A stretch of DNA of 64,000 bases from Pelagibius marinus. Lineage in GTDB: Bacteria; Pseudomonadota; Alphaproteobacteria; Kiloniellales; Kiloniellaceae. The notes beneath the pieces were generated by a model. It was not told the DNA's origin, did not search any database, and was given only the letters and a program-made list of their open reading frames with translations. How positions within the stretch are numbered: the first letter of the stretch is position 1; every line of letters begins with the position of its first letter. Position numbers and translations under genes: made by a program. The DNA is taken from assembly GCF_014925385.1 (NCBI RefSeq), contig NZ_JACSDK010000020.1, forward strand, positions 1 to 64,000. Direction: 5' to 3'. Shown one piece after another: positions 8,771 to 16,695 of this stretch.

Positions 8771-9134
8771 TGCGTCACCTTCCTCCCTAGTGCGGCCTCG
8801 TTCATTTCGTGCCGCCTTTTTACTTATCCACAGAATAGGGGGCGGGGTGGGCTATGTGCAATTCACAATTGCAGAAAATCCTATTTCACCGGCCTCACGG
8901 CACCCCGCCGCCTGCCTTGCTGGCAACAGCCTGACGACTGCGCAGCTGGAGGGCGAGTGCCAAAAACCGGACATGGCGGCAGGAAGTAGCGACGAAATGT
9001 TTATTTTCTACAGCCGGCATGCGTAAAGGTCTCGGCTCTTACACGTCGTTCCCCTGTACGAGGCGCCCTGCCCGCACCAGATCCTCGCCGTTGGGCCCCC
9101 GACGTGGCGGGCCCTGCTTGGAGGCAAGCTGCCC
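8771..9134. other. Intergenic region with one DnaA-box-like site
   Basis: About 360 bp between the divergent response-regulator and SOD-like genes. It contains one perfect TTATCCACA at 8824-8832 but no cluster of such sites and no AT-rich unwinding element, so no origin is proposed. No RNA gene or convincing small reading frame was seen. Confidence 0.4.
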
Positions 9135-9599
9135 ATGTACACCTCTTTTCGTGCCGCCGAGGTGGCGGCCCTTTTCTGGCTTGGCGCCGCCGCGACGGCG
9201 ACAGCCGCCGATGCGACGATTCAGATGCAGGCGGTCCGCGACAAGGGCCCCGGCCCGGTCATCGGCACGGTGCACGCCGTGGAGACCGCCGAGGGGCTCG
9301 TCCTGGAACTGGATCTCGCCGACCTGCCGCCGGGCCCCAACCGTCTGTTCCTGCACGACGCCGGTGACTGCTCGGCGCCCCGGGGCGAGCTGCTGTCCAG
9401 CGCGCCTCTGGCGGTGGTGAACGTGGACATCACTGAAGACGGTGCCGAGCCCCTGAAGCAGATGCTCGTGCTCCCCGGCACGAGCCTGGGCGAGATATCG
9501 CTCAAGGCCCTGGTGATCTATCGCGGCGGCCAGACTGCGGACCTGGGGCCCGAGCAGACCGGCCTGCGTCGCCTGGTTGCTTGCGGCGTCGTCCGATAG
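9135..9599 (+). CDS. Secreted Cu/Zn-superoxide-dismutase-like protein lacking metal ligands
   Basis: A 154-residue protein with an N-terminal hydrophobic signal (AALFWLGAAATATAAD). The layout follows SodC: a beta strand with GTVHAVETAEGL, then LPPGPNRLFLHDAGDCSAP, which aligns with the SodC stretch GxHGFHVHExGDC, and a C-terminal cysteine (VACGVV) that would complete the conserved disulfide. The copper-binding histidines of that stretch are mostly replaced; only one His (LFLHD) remains there. It is therefore probably not an active dismutase and may serve as a structural or metal-chaperone-like periplasmic protein. It lies alone; no operon partner is apparent. Confidence 0.6.
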   Translation: MYTSFRAAEVAALFWLGAAATATAADATIQMQAVRDKGPGPVIGTVHAVETAEGLVLELDLADLPPGPNRLFLHDAGDCSAPRGELLSSAPLAVVNVDITEDGAEPLKQMLVLPGTSLGEISLKALVIYRGGQTADLGPEQTGLRRLVACGVVR

Positions 9600-9612
9600 A
9601 CCTTATCGCGAA

Positions 9613-9653
9613 GGAGGCGACTCTGGCCCCCCCAAAGGGCCGGTGTCGCCTCC
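9613..9653. other. Long GC-rich inverted repeat downstream of the SOD-like gene
   Basis: GGAGGCGAC at 9613-9621 pairs perfectly with GTCGCCTCC at 9645-9653, with an inner GGCCC/GGGCC helix. It begins 14 nt after the SOD-like stop codon, the position of a terminator, but no T-run follows, so intrinsic termination is doubtful. It may act as an mRNA 3'-end stabiliser. Confidence 0.5.
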
Positions 9654-10313
9654 AAGGCGCCGCCAGTCTCCCCAGCGGTCACAATTTGTTACGCAATATT
9701 TCATCGCCGCGCCGCCCGCTGCGCCGCCGCGATCGCGCTTCCAATGGCCAGATCTGACCGTCAGGGCCCGCAGGCGGCGGGCGAAACGGCCATTCGCCTG
9801 TGAAAAGGCACCGGCCCGCAGCAACGCGCAGCGGGGCCGGGCGACTGCCCCACCCTCTCCAAAAGCCCTGTTTTCGGGCGATTCCGTCAGGTTCCGGTCA
9901 GATGACACTGCTACCTGTTTGATTGATTACCTGGAGCATCTGTCGTAAATCACAGCACTGAAGTGAGCAAAGCGAGTCGCTTGGACTGCGTCGGCTTGTG
10001 GGCTACGCAAGGTGATTAAGAGGGGGAAGGGGGCCGCCGAGCATCGGAGCCGTTATGTCCTTTGACGTCTTCAAGGATTGACGGGGCCGTAATAAAACGG
10101 CAAAGGATGCAGGTCTGCGGTGGATTTTACGATCCCTAAATGTGTTTCTCGCCTATGTCGCGGAAACGAGCAGTATGGTCGGCAAGGCTGCTCCAGCGAC
10201 ACTGGAAACCGGCGATCCGGGGGATAGCCAGATACTCAGGAGTCTCAACTCTTGGAAGATCTTGTCCGGCAGCAAAGATAGAGAGATCAAAAAAGGAAGC
10301 TAGGGATCAATTA
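9654..10313. other. Long non-coding region upstream of the sphingolipid operon
   Basis: About 660 bp. Reading frames crossing it have no ribosome-binding site and unnatural composition. A short inverted repeat, GCCGT-N6-ACGGC, lies at 10086-10101. The region probably contains the promoter and a long leader for the acyl-ACP ligase gene; no riboswitch class was recognised. Confidence 0.4.
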
Positions 10314-12128
10314 ATGCCAAGTGCTACGGCATCAACAAACAGCAACCTGTCGTTCCGCATCGCAGAATTTGAAACACTAGTCGACGGATTGGACTACGCC
10401 GCAAAAGGCGAGACCGGGTGCAATTTCTTTTCCCCGCGCGGTGAACTGCAGCAAGCGCTTACCTACCGAGAGATTCGCGAGCGCGCTGTCGCCCTGGCGC
10501 AGCGCTTCGATCGCCTGGGGCTCGAGCGCGGCGCCCGCGTCGCCCTGGTTGCCGAGACTTCCCCGGATTTCCTGACGTTCTTCTACGCCTGCCAGTACGC
10601 GGGCCTGATCCCGGTACCCCTGCCCCTGGCCATCAACCTCGGCGGCCACGACGCTTACGTCGAGCGCCTGCGCAACATGATCGGCCGGGCCGGTGCCGAA
10701 ATCGCCGTCGGCCCAGCGGAGTTGCTGCACTACCTCCGGGAAGCGGCCAGCAACCTCAAGATGGTCGGCACGCCGGAAGATTTCTACGCCTTGCCGGCCA
10801 GCGGCGGCGACCTGCGTCCCTTCACCAAGGACGAAGCCTGCTACATCCAATACTCCTCCGGCAGCACCAGCCTGCCGCGCGGCGTCTTCGTCTCCCAGCG
10901 CGCCATTACCAGCAACGCCCGCGGCATCGGCCAGCACGGCCTGGAGCTGCGCCCCGGCGACCGCGCAACGTCCTGGCTGCCGCTCTATCACGATATGGGC
11001 CTGGTCGGCTTCTGCCTGACCCCCATGCTGAGCCAGATCACCCTCGACTACCTGGCGACCAAAAGCTTCGCCCTGCGCCCGCTGACCTGGCTGAAGCTGC
11101 TGTCGCAGTACGGCGGCACCATCTCCTTCAGCCCGACTTTCGGCTACGACCTCTGCGCGACCCGCGGCCTCAACGGCTCCGCCAAAACCATCGACCTGTC
11201 GCATTGGCGCGTCGCCGGCATCGGCGGCGAGATGGTGCGCGCCGAGATCCTGTCGCGCTTCGCCGAGACCTTCGGAGTGACCGGTTTCTCGCCCAAGGCC
11301 TTCCTGCCCAGCTACGGCCTGGCGGAATCCACCCTGGCCGTCACCTTCGCCTCGCTGGACAAGGGCGTCGAGGTCGATCGCATCGACCAGGAACACTACA
11401 CCCACACCGGCAATGTCTCGCCGGTCAACGGCAGGGCCAACGGCAAGGCAAATGGCCATGTCAACGGCCATATCAACGGCAGCGCCGCGCGTTCCTTCGT
11501 GATTTGCGGCGCGCCGATGCCCGGCCACGAGGTCGAGGTGCGCAGCGAGACCAACGCGCCCCTGGCCGACCACAACGTCGGGCGCGTCGTCGTGCGCGGC
11601 CCCAGCGTCATGGACGGCTACTTCAACGATCCGGCAGCCACCGCCGCGGTGACCACCGAGGACGGCTGGCTCGACACCGGCGACCTCGGCTACATGATCG
11701 ACGGCAAGCTGGTGGTGACCGGCCGCCGCAAGGACCTGGTGATTCTCAACGGCCTGAACATCTGGCCGCAGGACGTAGAGTGGGCCGTGGAAGCCCTTGA
11801 AGAGGTGCGCGGCAGCGACGTCGCCTGCTTCTCCGTCATCGAGACCGACGGCAACGAGCGGATGATCGTGGTCTTGCAGTGCCGCATGCACGACACGGCC
11901 GCGCGCGAAAGCCTGCGCAAGAAGGTGGTGGCCACGGTGCGCAAGACCTGCGGCGCCGACTGCCGCGTGGTCCTGGTGCCGCCGAAGACCCTGAAGTTCA
12001 CCTCCTCCGGCAAGCTGAGCCGTTCGGCGGTGAAGGCCGACTACATCTCCGGAGAGATCAGCGATCTCAATCTCGCCTCCAGCCGGCAGGCCGCGCCGAC
12101 CCCGGCCTATTCCGAGCAGCGCCGCTAG
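10314..12128 (+). CDS. Fatty acyl-AMP ligase / acyl-ACP synthetase of sphingolipid synthesis
   Basis: A 604-residue ANL-superfamily enzyme. Key motifs are the adenylation P-loop YIQYSSGSTSLPRG, WLPLYHDMGLVG typical of fatty acyl-AMP ligases, the YGLAEST box, and DGWLDTGDLGY with GRRKDLVILNG. The ATG at 10314 is preferred to the upstream ATG at 10140: AGGGA lies 7 nt before it and the 58 extra codons show no family similarity. It likely loads a fatty acid onto the dedicated ACP encoded 1.2 kb downstream for use by serine palmitoyltransferase, like Caulobacter Acs. An odd N-G-rich linker (NGRANGKANGHVNGHINGS) sits at about residues 371-390. Confidence 0.82.
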   Translation: MPSATASTNSNLSFRIAEFETLVDGLDYAAKGETGCNFFSPRGELQQALTYREIRERAVALAQRFDRLGLERGARVALVAETSPDFLTFFYACQYAGLIPVPLPLAINLGGHDAYVERLRNMIGRAGAEIAVGPAELLHYLREAASNLKMVGTPEDFYALPASGGDLRPFTKDEACYIQYSSGSTSLPRGVFVSQRAITSNARGIGQHGLELRPGDRATSWLPLYHDMGLVGFCLTPMLSQITLDYLATKSFALRPLTWLKLLSQYGGTISFSPTFGYDLCATRGLNGSAKTIDLSHWRVAGIGGEMVRAEILSRFAETFGVTGFSPKAFLPSYGLAESTLAVTFASLDKGVEVDRIDQEHYTHTGNVSPVNGRANGKANGHVNGHINGSAARSFVICGAPMPGHEVEVRSETNAPLADHNVGRVVVRGPSVMDGYFNDPAATAAVTTEDGWLDTGDLGYMIDGKLVVTGRRKDLVILNGLNIWPQDVEWAVEALEEVRGSDVACFSVIETDGNERMIVVLQCRMHDTAARESLRKKVVATVRKTCGADCRVVLVPPKTLKFTSSGKLSRSAVKADYISGEISDLNLASSRQAAPTPAYSEQRR

Positions 12129-12191
12129 CTTGGCCGCGCCGTCCGGCGCCGGGCGCAACCCGCCCCGCCCGCGCGGAGCCGACGAACAGCC

Positions 12192-13190
12192 ATGAATGAC
12201 GCAATCACGCCCCGCGGCAGCGTCGCCCTGACCGGCGGCTCCGGCTTCGTGGGCGGCCACATTCTGCGCCGCCTGGTCGCCGAAGGCTGGCAGGTGCGCG
12301 CCCTCACGCGCCGCCCCGACGGCCTGCCGCCGGTCGAGGGTGCCCCACCGGGCAGCGTAACGGCGATCCCGGGCGATCTAGAGTCCAGCGAAGCCCTGGC
12401 CGAGCTGGTCGCCGGCGCGGACGCGGTGATCCACTGCGCCGGGCTGGTCGCCGCGCGGCGCAGGGCGGACTTCCTGCGGGTCAATGCGGAGGGCACGGCG
12501 GCCCTGCTGCGCGCGCTGGAAGCCGGGAGGCAGGCCGGCGGGCCCGCCCCGCGCTTCGTGCTCATCTCCTCACTGGCGGCGCGCGAGCCGCAGCTCTCGC
12601 CCTACGCCGACAGCAAGCGCCAGGCCGAGGAGGCGCTGCGCCGCCTCGGCGCAGGGCTGGACTGGCGGGTGCTGCGCCCCGCCGTGGTCTACGGGCCGGG
12701 CGACCGGGCCACCCTGCCGCTGTTCCGCCAGTTCCTGCGCGGCCTTGCCCTGGTGCCCGGCGGCAGCGGGCGGTTCTCCATGATCTACGTCGAGGACTTG
12801 GCCGCCGCCGCGGTCGCCGCCCTGGCCCCGGAGCTGCCGGCCGGCGGCTTCCTGGGGCCCGACGACGGCACCGCCGGCGGGTATGGCTGGGCGGAGGTGC
12901 TGGCTGCCGCCGGACGCCTGGCCGGACGGCCGGTGCGTGCCGTGACCGTCCCGCGCGTCCTCCAGCGCCTGGCCGCGGCCCTCAGCACCGCCGGCGCCCT
13001 GGTGAGCGGCCGTCCGGCCGTGCTGTCCCAGGGCAAGGTCAACGAATTCGGGCACCCGGACTGGGTCTGCCGCCCGCAGCCGCCCGGGGCCCCGTCGCTG
13101 AGCGATTGCATTTCCTGGCGTCCGGCGGTAGGCCTGGACGAGGGTTTCTCCAAGACCGTCGCGTGGTATAAGGCTGCTGGCTGGCTTTGA
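12192..13190 (+). CDS. NAD-dependent epimerase/dehydratase-family reductase (CerR-like)
   Basis: A 332-residue extended short-chain dehydrogenase. The Rossmann motif TGGSGFVGGHIL is at residues 15-26 and the catalytic YADSKRQAEEAL (YxxxK) near residue 138. Its position between an acyl-ACP ligase and an ACP/serine palmitoyltransferase pair matches Caulobacter CerR, which reduces the 3-keto group in bacterial ceramide synthesis. The role is inferred from context; by itself the family is broad. It starts 63 bp after the ligase stop in the same orientation. The C-terminal 70 residues are less family-like. Confidence 0.75.
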   Translation: MNDAITPRGSVALTGGSGFVGGHILRRLVAEGWQVRALTRRPDGLPPVEGAPPGSVTAIPGDLESSEALAELVAGADAVIHCAGLVAARRRADFLRVNAEGTAALLRALEAGRQAGGPAPRFVLISSLAAREPQLSPYADSKRQAEEALRRLGAGLDWRVLRPAVVYGPGDRATLPLFRQFLRGLALVPGGSGRFSMIYVEDLAAAAVAALAPELPAGGFLGPDDGTAGGYGWAEVLAAAGRLAGRPVRAVTVPRVLQRLAAALSTAGALVSGRPAVLSQGKVNEFGHPDWVCRPQPPGAPSLSDCISWRPAVGLDEGFSKTVAWYKAAGWL

Positions 13191-13305
13191 CGCGCGCGTC
13201 CCGGACATCGTGGACAGCGCAGGCGCTGTAACGTCGCTTTGGGGGAACCAGGTAGGAAACGGGATCCCTCCCCACTTCAGAGGGTCCCGATCATGAGGGA
13301 AAGAT

Positions 13306-13557
13306 ATGCAGTGGACTGCCGATAAGGTCCAGGAGGAGATAGTCACGCTCCTCCAACCCTTTAATCCCAAGGGCATCGAGATAACGCCGGAAACCGACCT
13401 TTCGGCCGACCTCTACATGGATTCCGTCGCCGCCATGAACCTGGTCATGGAAATCGAAGACCGCTTCGAGATCGACATCCCAATCAGCCTGCTCCCGGAC
13501 GTGAACAACCTCCAGGATCTGGTCGAAGCGGTGCTTGCACAATTGAGCAAGGGCTAA
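13306..13557 (+). CDS. Acyl carrier protein dedicated to sphingolipid synthesis
   Basis: An 83-residue acidic helical protein. The phosphopantetheine attachment serine lies in DLYMDSVAAMNLVMEIEDRF, where the usual DSL is DSV. The start is supported by AGGGAAAG eight bases upstream. Encoded 4 bp before the serine palmitoyltransferase gene, it is the likely carrier of the acyl chain delivered by the upstream ligase, as AcpR in Caulobacter. It is not the housekeeping ACP: it lies away from fab genes and carries the variant motif. Confidence 0.85.
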   Translation: MQWTADKVQEEIVTLLQPFNPKGIEITPETDLSADLYMDSVAAMNLVMEIEDRFEIDIPISLLPDVNNLQDLVEAVLAQLSKG

Positions 13558-13561
13558 CCAT

Positions 13562-14776
13562 ATGAGTCTGTTCGATAAATATGATCAGGTAGCCGCCCGC
13601 CACGACCGCCTTCTGGCGGCCGGCAGAGATCCCTTCAACATGTGCATGGACCGCATCGTCTCGGCTACCGAGGCGATCGTCGACGGTCGCGAGACAATCC
13701 TGGTCGGCACCAACAACTATCTGGGCCTGACCTTCGATCCCGACTGCGTCGAGGCCACGGTGGAGGCGGTGCGCGAGCAGGGCACCGGCACCACGGGCTC
13801 GCGCATCGCCAACGGCACCTACGCGAGCCACCGGGCGCTGGAGCAGGCGATCGCGGCCTTCCTGGGCCGCAGCGCCGCCATGGTCTTCCCGACCGGCTAC
13901 CAGGCCAACCTGGGCGTTATCGCCGGCCTCGCCGGCCCCAAGGACACCATCCTGCTGGACTCCGACTCCCACGCCAGCATTTACGACGGCTGCCGTCTCA
14001 GCGGGGCGACGCTGATCCGCTTCCGCCACAACTCGCCCGCCGACCTCGACAAGCGCCTGGAGCGCCTCAAGGACGACAAGGCGAGCAAGCTGATCATCGT
14101 CGAGGGCATCTATTCCATGCTGGGCGACCAGGCGCCGCTGGACGAGTTCGTCGACGTAAAGCGCCGCCACGGGGTCGAGCTGCTGGTCGACGAGGCCCAC
14201 TCCCTGGGCGTCTTCGGCGACAACGGCCGCGGCATCGCCGAGGCTTACGACGTCGAGGACGACGTCGACTACGTTGTCGGCACCTTCTCCAAGAGCCTGG
14301 GCGCGGTCGGCGGTTTCGGCGCCTCGAGCAACCCGGAGTTCGAGCAGCTGCGCTTCACCAGCCGGCCCTATATGTTCACGGCCTCCTCCTCGCCGTCCAG
14401 CATCGCCACGGCCATGGCGACGCTGAAGAAAATCCAGTCCGAGCCGCAGCTGCGCCGGCAGCTCTGGGACAATGCCGAGGCGCTCTACAACGGCCTGAAA
14501 GACCTGGGCTTCGCGATCTGCGCCGAGACCAGTCCGATCATCGCCGTGAAGCTGCCCAGCGAGGAAGCGGCGGTCTTCATGTGGAATGCGCTGATCGAGG
14601 CCGGCGTCTACGTGAACCTGGCGCTGCCGCCGGGCACGCCGGACGGCTCCTGCCTGCTGCGCTGCAGCCTCTCGGCGGCCCACACGCCGGCCCAGGTGCA
14701 GAAGGTCTGCGAGGTCTTCGACGCGGCCCGCCGCGCCCTCAAGGAATGGGAAGCCGCCCAGTCTGCGGCCGAATAG
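13562..14776 (+). CDS. spt: Serine palmitoyltransferase (alpha-oxoamine synthase)
   Basis: A 404-residue fold-type I PLP enzyme. Motifs: NYLGLTFDP near the N-terminus, GTGTTGSRIANGTYASHRALE, DSDSHASIYDG, VDEAHSLGVFGDNGRGIAE and the PLP lysine in GTFSKSLGAVGGFG. It condenses an acyl thioester with an amino acid and is close in form to KBL/BioF. Tight linkage to a dedicated ACP, acyl-ACP ligase and CerR-like reductase makes serine palmitoyltransferase, giving 3-ketosphinganine, much likelier than BioF; no biotin genes are nearby. Cytoplasmic. Last gene of the plus-strand operon, convergent with the head-group operon. Confidence 0.85.
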   Translation: MSLFDKYDQVAARHDRLLAAGRDPFNMCMDRIVSATEAIVDGRETILVGTNNYLGLTFDPDCVEATVEAVREQGTGTTGSRIANGTYASHRALEQAIAAFLGRSAAMVFPTGYQANLGVIAGLAGPKDTILLDSDSHASIYDGCRLSGATLIRFRHNSPADLDKRLERLKDDKASKLIIVEGIYSMLGDQAPLDEFVDVKRRHGVELLVDEAHSLGVFGDNGRGIAEAYDVEDDVDYVVGTFSKSLGAVGGFGASSNPEFEQLRFTSRPYMFTASSSPSSIATAMATLKKIQSEPQLRRQLWDNAEALYNGLKDLGFAICAETSPIIAVKLPSEEAAVFMWNALIEAGVYVNLALPPGTPDGSCLLRCSLSAAHTPAQVQKVCEVFDAARRALKEWEAAQSAAE

Positions 14777-14785
14777 GCGCCGCGG

Positions 14786-15706
14786 CTATCTGAAGGCGCC
14801 CCTGCGGTAGAGCTTCCAGAACAGTACCGTCGAAGCCAGCACCGGGTGGCGGCGCTGCCAGGGCGTCAGGGTGATGGTGACGCCGGAGTGCCGCTCGATC
14901 TTCCACAACAGGTACTGCGCGCCGTCCTGGAAGGTAAAGGCCGCCTTCACCAGGCGCGCCACCGACAGCAGCTTTCCCTGCCAGCGGCGCAGCAGCCACT
15001 TGAACTCCGCCCGCCGTCGCGGCGGCGCCTCCCAGCTGTCGCCCACCGCCTGGGCGCCCAGCAGCGGCAGGACCGTCGCCGCGACCCGGGCGTAGTGCGC
15101 TGCATTGGCCTGGTAGATCTCCTCTGCCCGCTCCGGCGGTTCGGCGCGCAGCTCGCTACGGTAGGTCTGGCGGAACACCGAGACCCAGAGGTCGCGGCTG
15201 GTGAAGGTCCCCTCGACCAGGGCCAGCCCCTCGCCCGCCACCTTGCGCGCCGAAGCGGCCAGCGCCGCTACTGCGCGCGCGCGGACCGCGGCGTCACGGC
15301 AGTACGGGAGGCGGCAAGGCTGCGCGAAGCGGGCCCAGAGGTAGGGGTGGAACCATCTGCCGGAAGCGCCCTTCTCGAAATCGGCAAGCGAGATCAGCGC
15401 GTACTTGGCGCGCACCCGGCGCCCCTCGAACGGCGCTTCCAGATAGAAAACGTTCGGCGGCAGGGCCCAGTTCAGGAAGGCGCGCAGGCCCTTGCCGTAG
15501 ATCGCGCCATAGCTGTCCACCAGGACGTAGAGATCGACGATCTTGCCGTCGTCGTCGCCCAGACGCAGGCAGGACCCGTAGAAGATCACCGCCGAGACAG
15601 CCGCGCCATGGCGGGCGCGCGCGGCCTCGACGATGGCGGTGATGGGCGCGGCGACGGCCTGCGCCGTCTCCGCTTCCCGCAGGCTCACAAGCGCGTCGCC
15701 GTTCAT
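14786..15706 (-). CDS. Nucleotidyltransferase-fold protein of the ceramide head-group operon
   Basis: A 306-residue protein. Residues 41-62 (IFYGSCLRLGDDDGKIVDLY) match the polymerase-beta-type nucleotidyltransferase motif GS-x-D-h-[DE]: G44-S45 and D58 are present, but the second acidic residue is Tyr60, so catalysis is uncertain. The rest is helical and basic with the conserved-looking segment RRRAEFKWLLRRWQGKLL. It is last in a tightly packed minus-strand operon, 3 bp after the lipid kinase. In Caulobacter a comparable three-gene set makes the ceramide phosphoglycerate head group; this is inferred to be its third member. Confidence 0.65.
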   Translation of the reverse strand: MNGDALVSLREAETAQAVAAPITAIVEAARARHGAAVSAVIFYGSCLRLGDDDGKIVDLYVLVDSYGAIYGKGLRAFLNWALPPNVFYLEAPFEGRRVRAKYALISLADFEKGASGRWFHPYLWARFAQPCRLPYCRDAAVRARAVAALAASARKVAGEGLALVEGTFTSRDLWVSVFRQTYRSELRAEPPERAEEIYQANAAHYARVAATVLPLLGAQAVGDSWEAPPRRRAEFKWLLRRWQGKLLSVARLVKAAFTFQDGAQYLLWKIERHSGVTITLTPWQRRHPVLASTVLFWKLYRRGAFR

Positions 15707-15709
15707 CTG

Positions 15710-16681
15710 CTAAAGCCTCACGAAGCGGGCTTCGTCGGCGGCGGTCAGGACAATCTCCTTGCCCGGCGTCGGCTCGAAGATCTCGCCGTCCAGGGTGAAG
15801 GGACAGTCCATGGCCAGCGCCACGCGGCGCACGCTGCGGCTGAGGTAGGTCTCCGGCGCCAGCTTGCGCTCCGGCCCGCCGTAGAGAATGCGTAGGGCAT
15901 AGCGCAGTATCCCCTTGGGGGGATAGGCGATGGCGGTGAAGCGCAGGTGCCCCGCATCGCCGCCCCAGAAGGGCCGGCTGCCGAGGATCAGCTTGTCCAG
16001 CGTGGTCGCCAGCACCAGCAGGCTCTCCAGTGTCTCCCTCGGGGCTTCGTCGAAGGTCATCGCGATCCTGTCGCCGTAGAAGATGCTGCCTTCCTTGCGG
16101 CCGCCCTTGCCGCCGCGCAGCAGCCAACCGCCCAGCAGACCTGCCAGGGTCACCGCCGCCGCCGAGTCCGACTTGATGTTGTAGGGATGGACCTTGCTGC
16201 GGCAGGCCTCGATGGCTCGGGTGATCCCGGCGCCGCCGAAAAACATACCGTATTGCGGCTGATGGTTCAGGGCGTTCTCCAGCCGCAGGATGCGCCGGGT
16301 AAGGCAGGCCCGGGCCAGCGTTTCCGCGTCAGCGGCCAGGAGGCGCTGCAGCCCCTTGAGGCCGCGCCGTTTCAGGCCGACGTCGGCGGCGATCATGTTG
16401 GTCATGCCGCGCGGCACCACGACCAGCAGCGGGTCGCTTTCGAAGGGGCGCTGGCCGTAGAGCTCGGTCAGTGCCGCCTGCACCGTGCCGTCGCCGCCGG
16501 CCACGGCCACCACGCCGACTTCCCGTCGGGCGAAGCCGCGCAGGATCTCCGGGATGTCGGTGATCTTGTCGAGGATGGCGTGCTCGACGTTGGACGCGCC
16601 GTCGAGCAATTCCCGCAGTTCGCCCAGGCCCGCCTTGTTGCGCTGGCTGCCGGGGTTGGTGATGACGCCGATCCTGGGCAT
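15710..16681 (-). CDS. Diacylglycerol/ceramide-kinase-family lipid kinase
   Basis: A 323-residue DAGK-catalytic-domain protein. It begins VITNPGSQRNK, carries the nucleotide-binding GGDGT at residues 62-66 (VAVAGGDGTVQAAL), and ends with the typical lipid-kinase beta domain (CPFTLDGEIFEP). These enzymes phosphorylate a lipid hydroxyl with ATP. Context favours ceramide as substrate, as for Caulobacter CpgB. The ATG at 16681 is chosen because the product starts at the kinase fold; a GTG at 16699, overlapping the upstream TGA in a GTGA junction, is an alternative that adds six residues. Confidence 0.78.
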   Translation of the reverse strand: MPRIGVITNPGSQRNKAGLGELRELLDGASNVEHAILDKITDIPEILRGFARREVGVVAVAGGDGTVQAALTELYGQRPFESDPLLVVVPRGMTNMIAADVGLKRRGLKGLQRLLAADAETLARACLTRRILRLENALNHQPQYGMFFGGAGITRAIEACRSKVHPYNIKSDSAAAVTLAGLLGGWLLRGGKGGRKEGSIFYGDRIAMTFDEAPRETLESLLVLATTLDKLILGSRPFWGGDAGHLRFTAIAYPPKGILRYALRILYGGPERKLAPETYLSRSVRRVALAMDCPFTLDGEIFEPTPGKEIVLTAADEARFVRL

Positions 16682-16695
16682 CTCGCCGCCGGCGC

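Noticed and set aside
8824-8832. Perfect DnaA-box sequence TTATCCACA
   Set aside because: A single site with no cluster, no AT-rich unwinding element and no origin-linked genes; one such 9-mer is expected by chance.
9577-9948. Plus-strand frame of 123 codons after the SOD-like gene
   Set aside because: Arg/Pro/Ala-rich, overlaps the previous gene and contains a long hairpin; no conserved pattern.
10377-12260. Long minus-strand open frame opposite the acyl-ACP ligase
   Set aside because: Antisense shadow; the opposite strand has full ANL-superfamily motifs.
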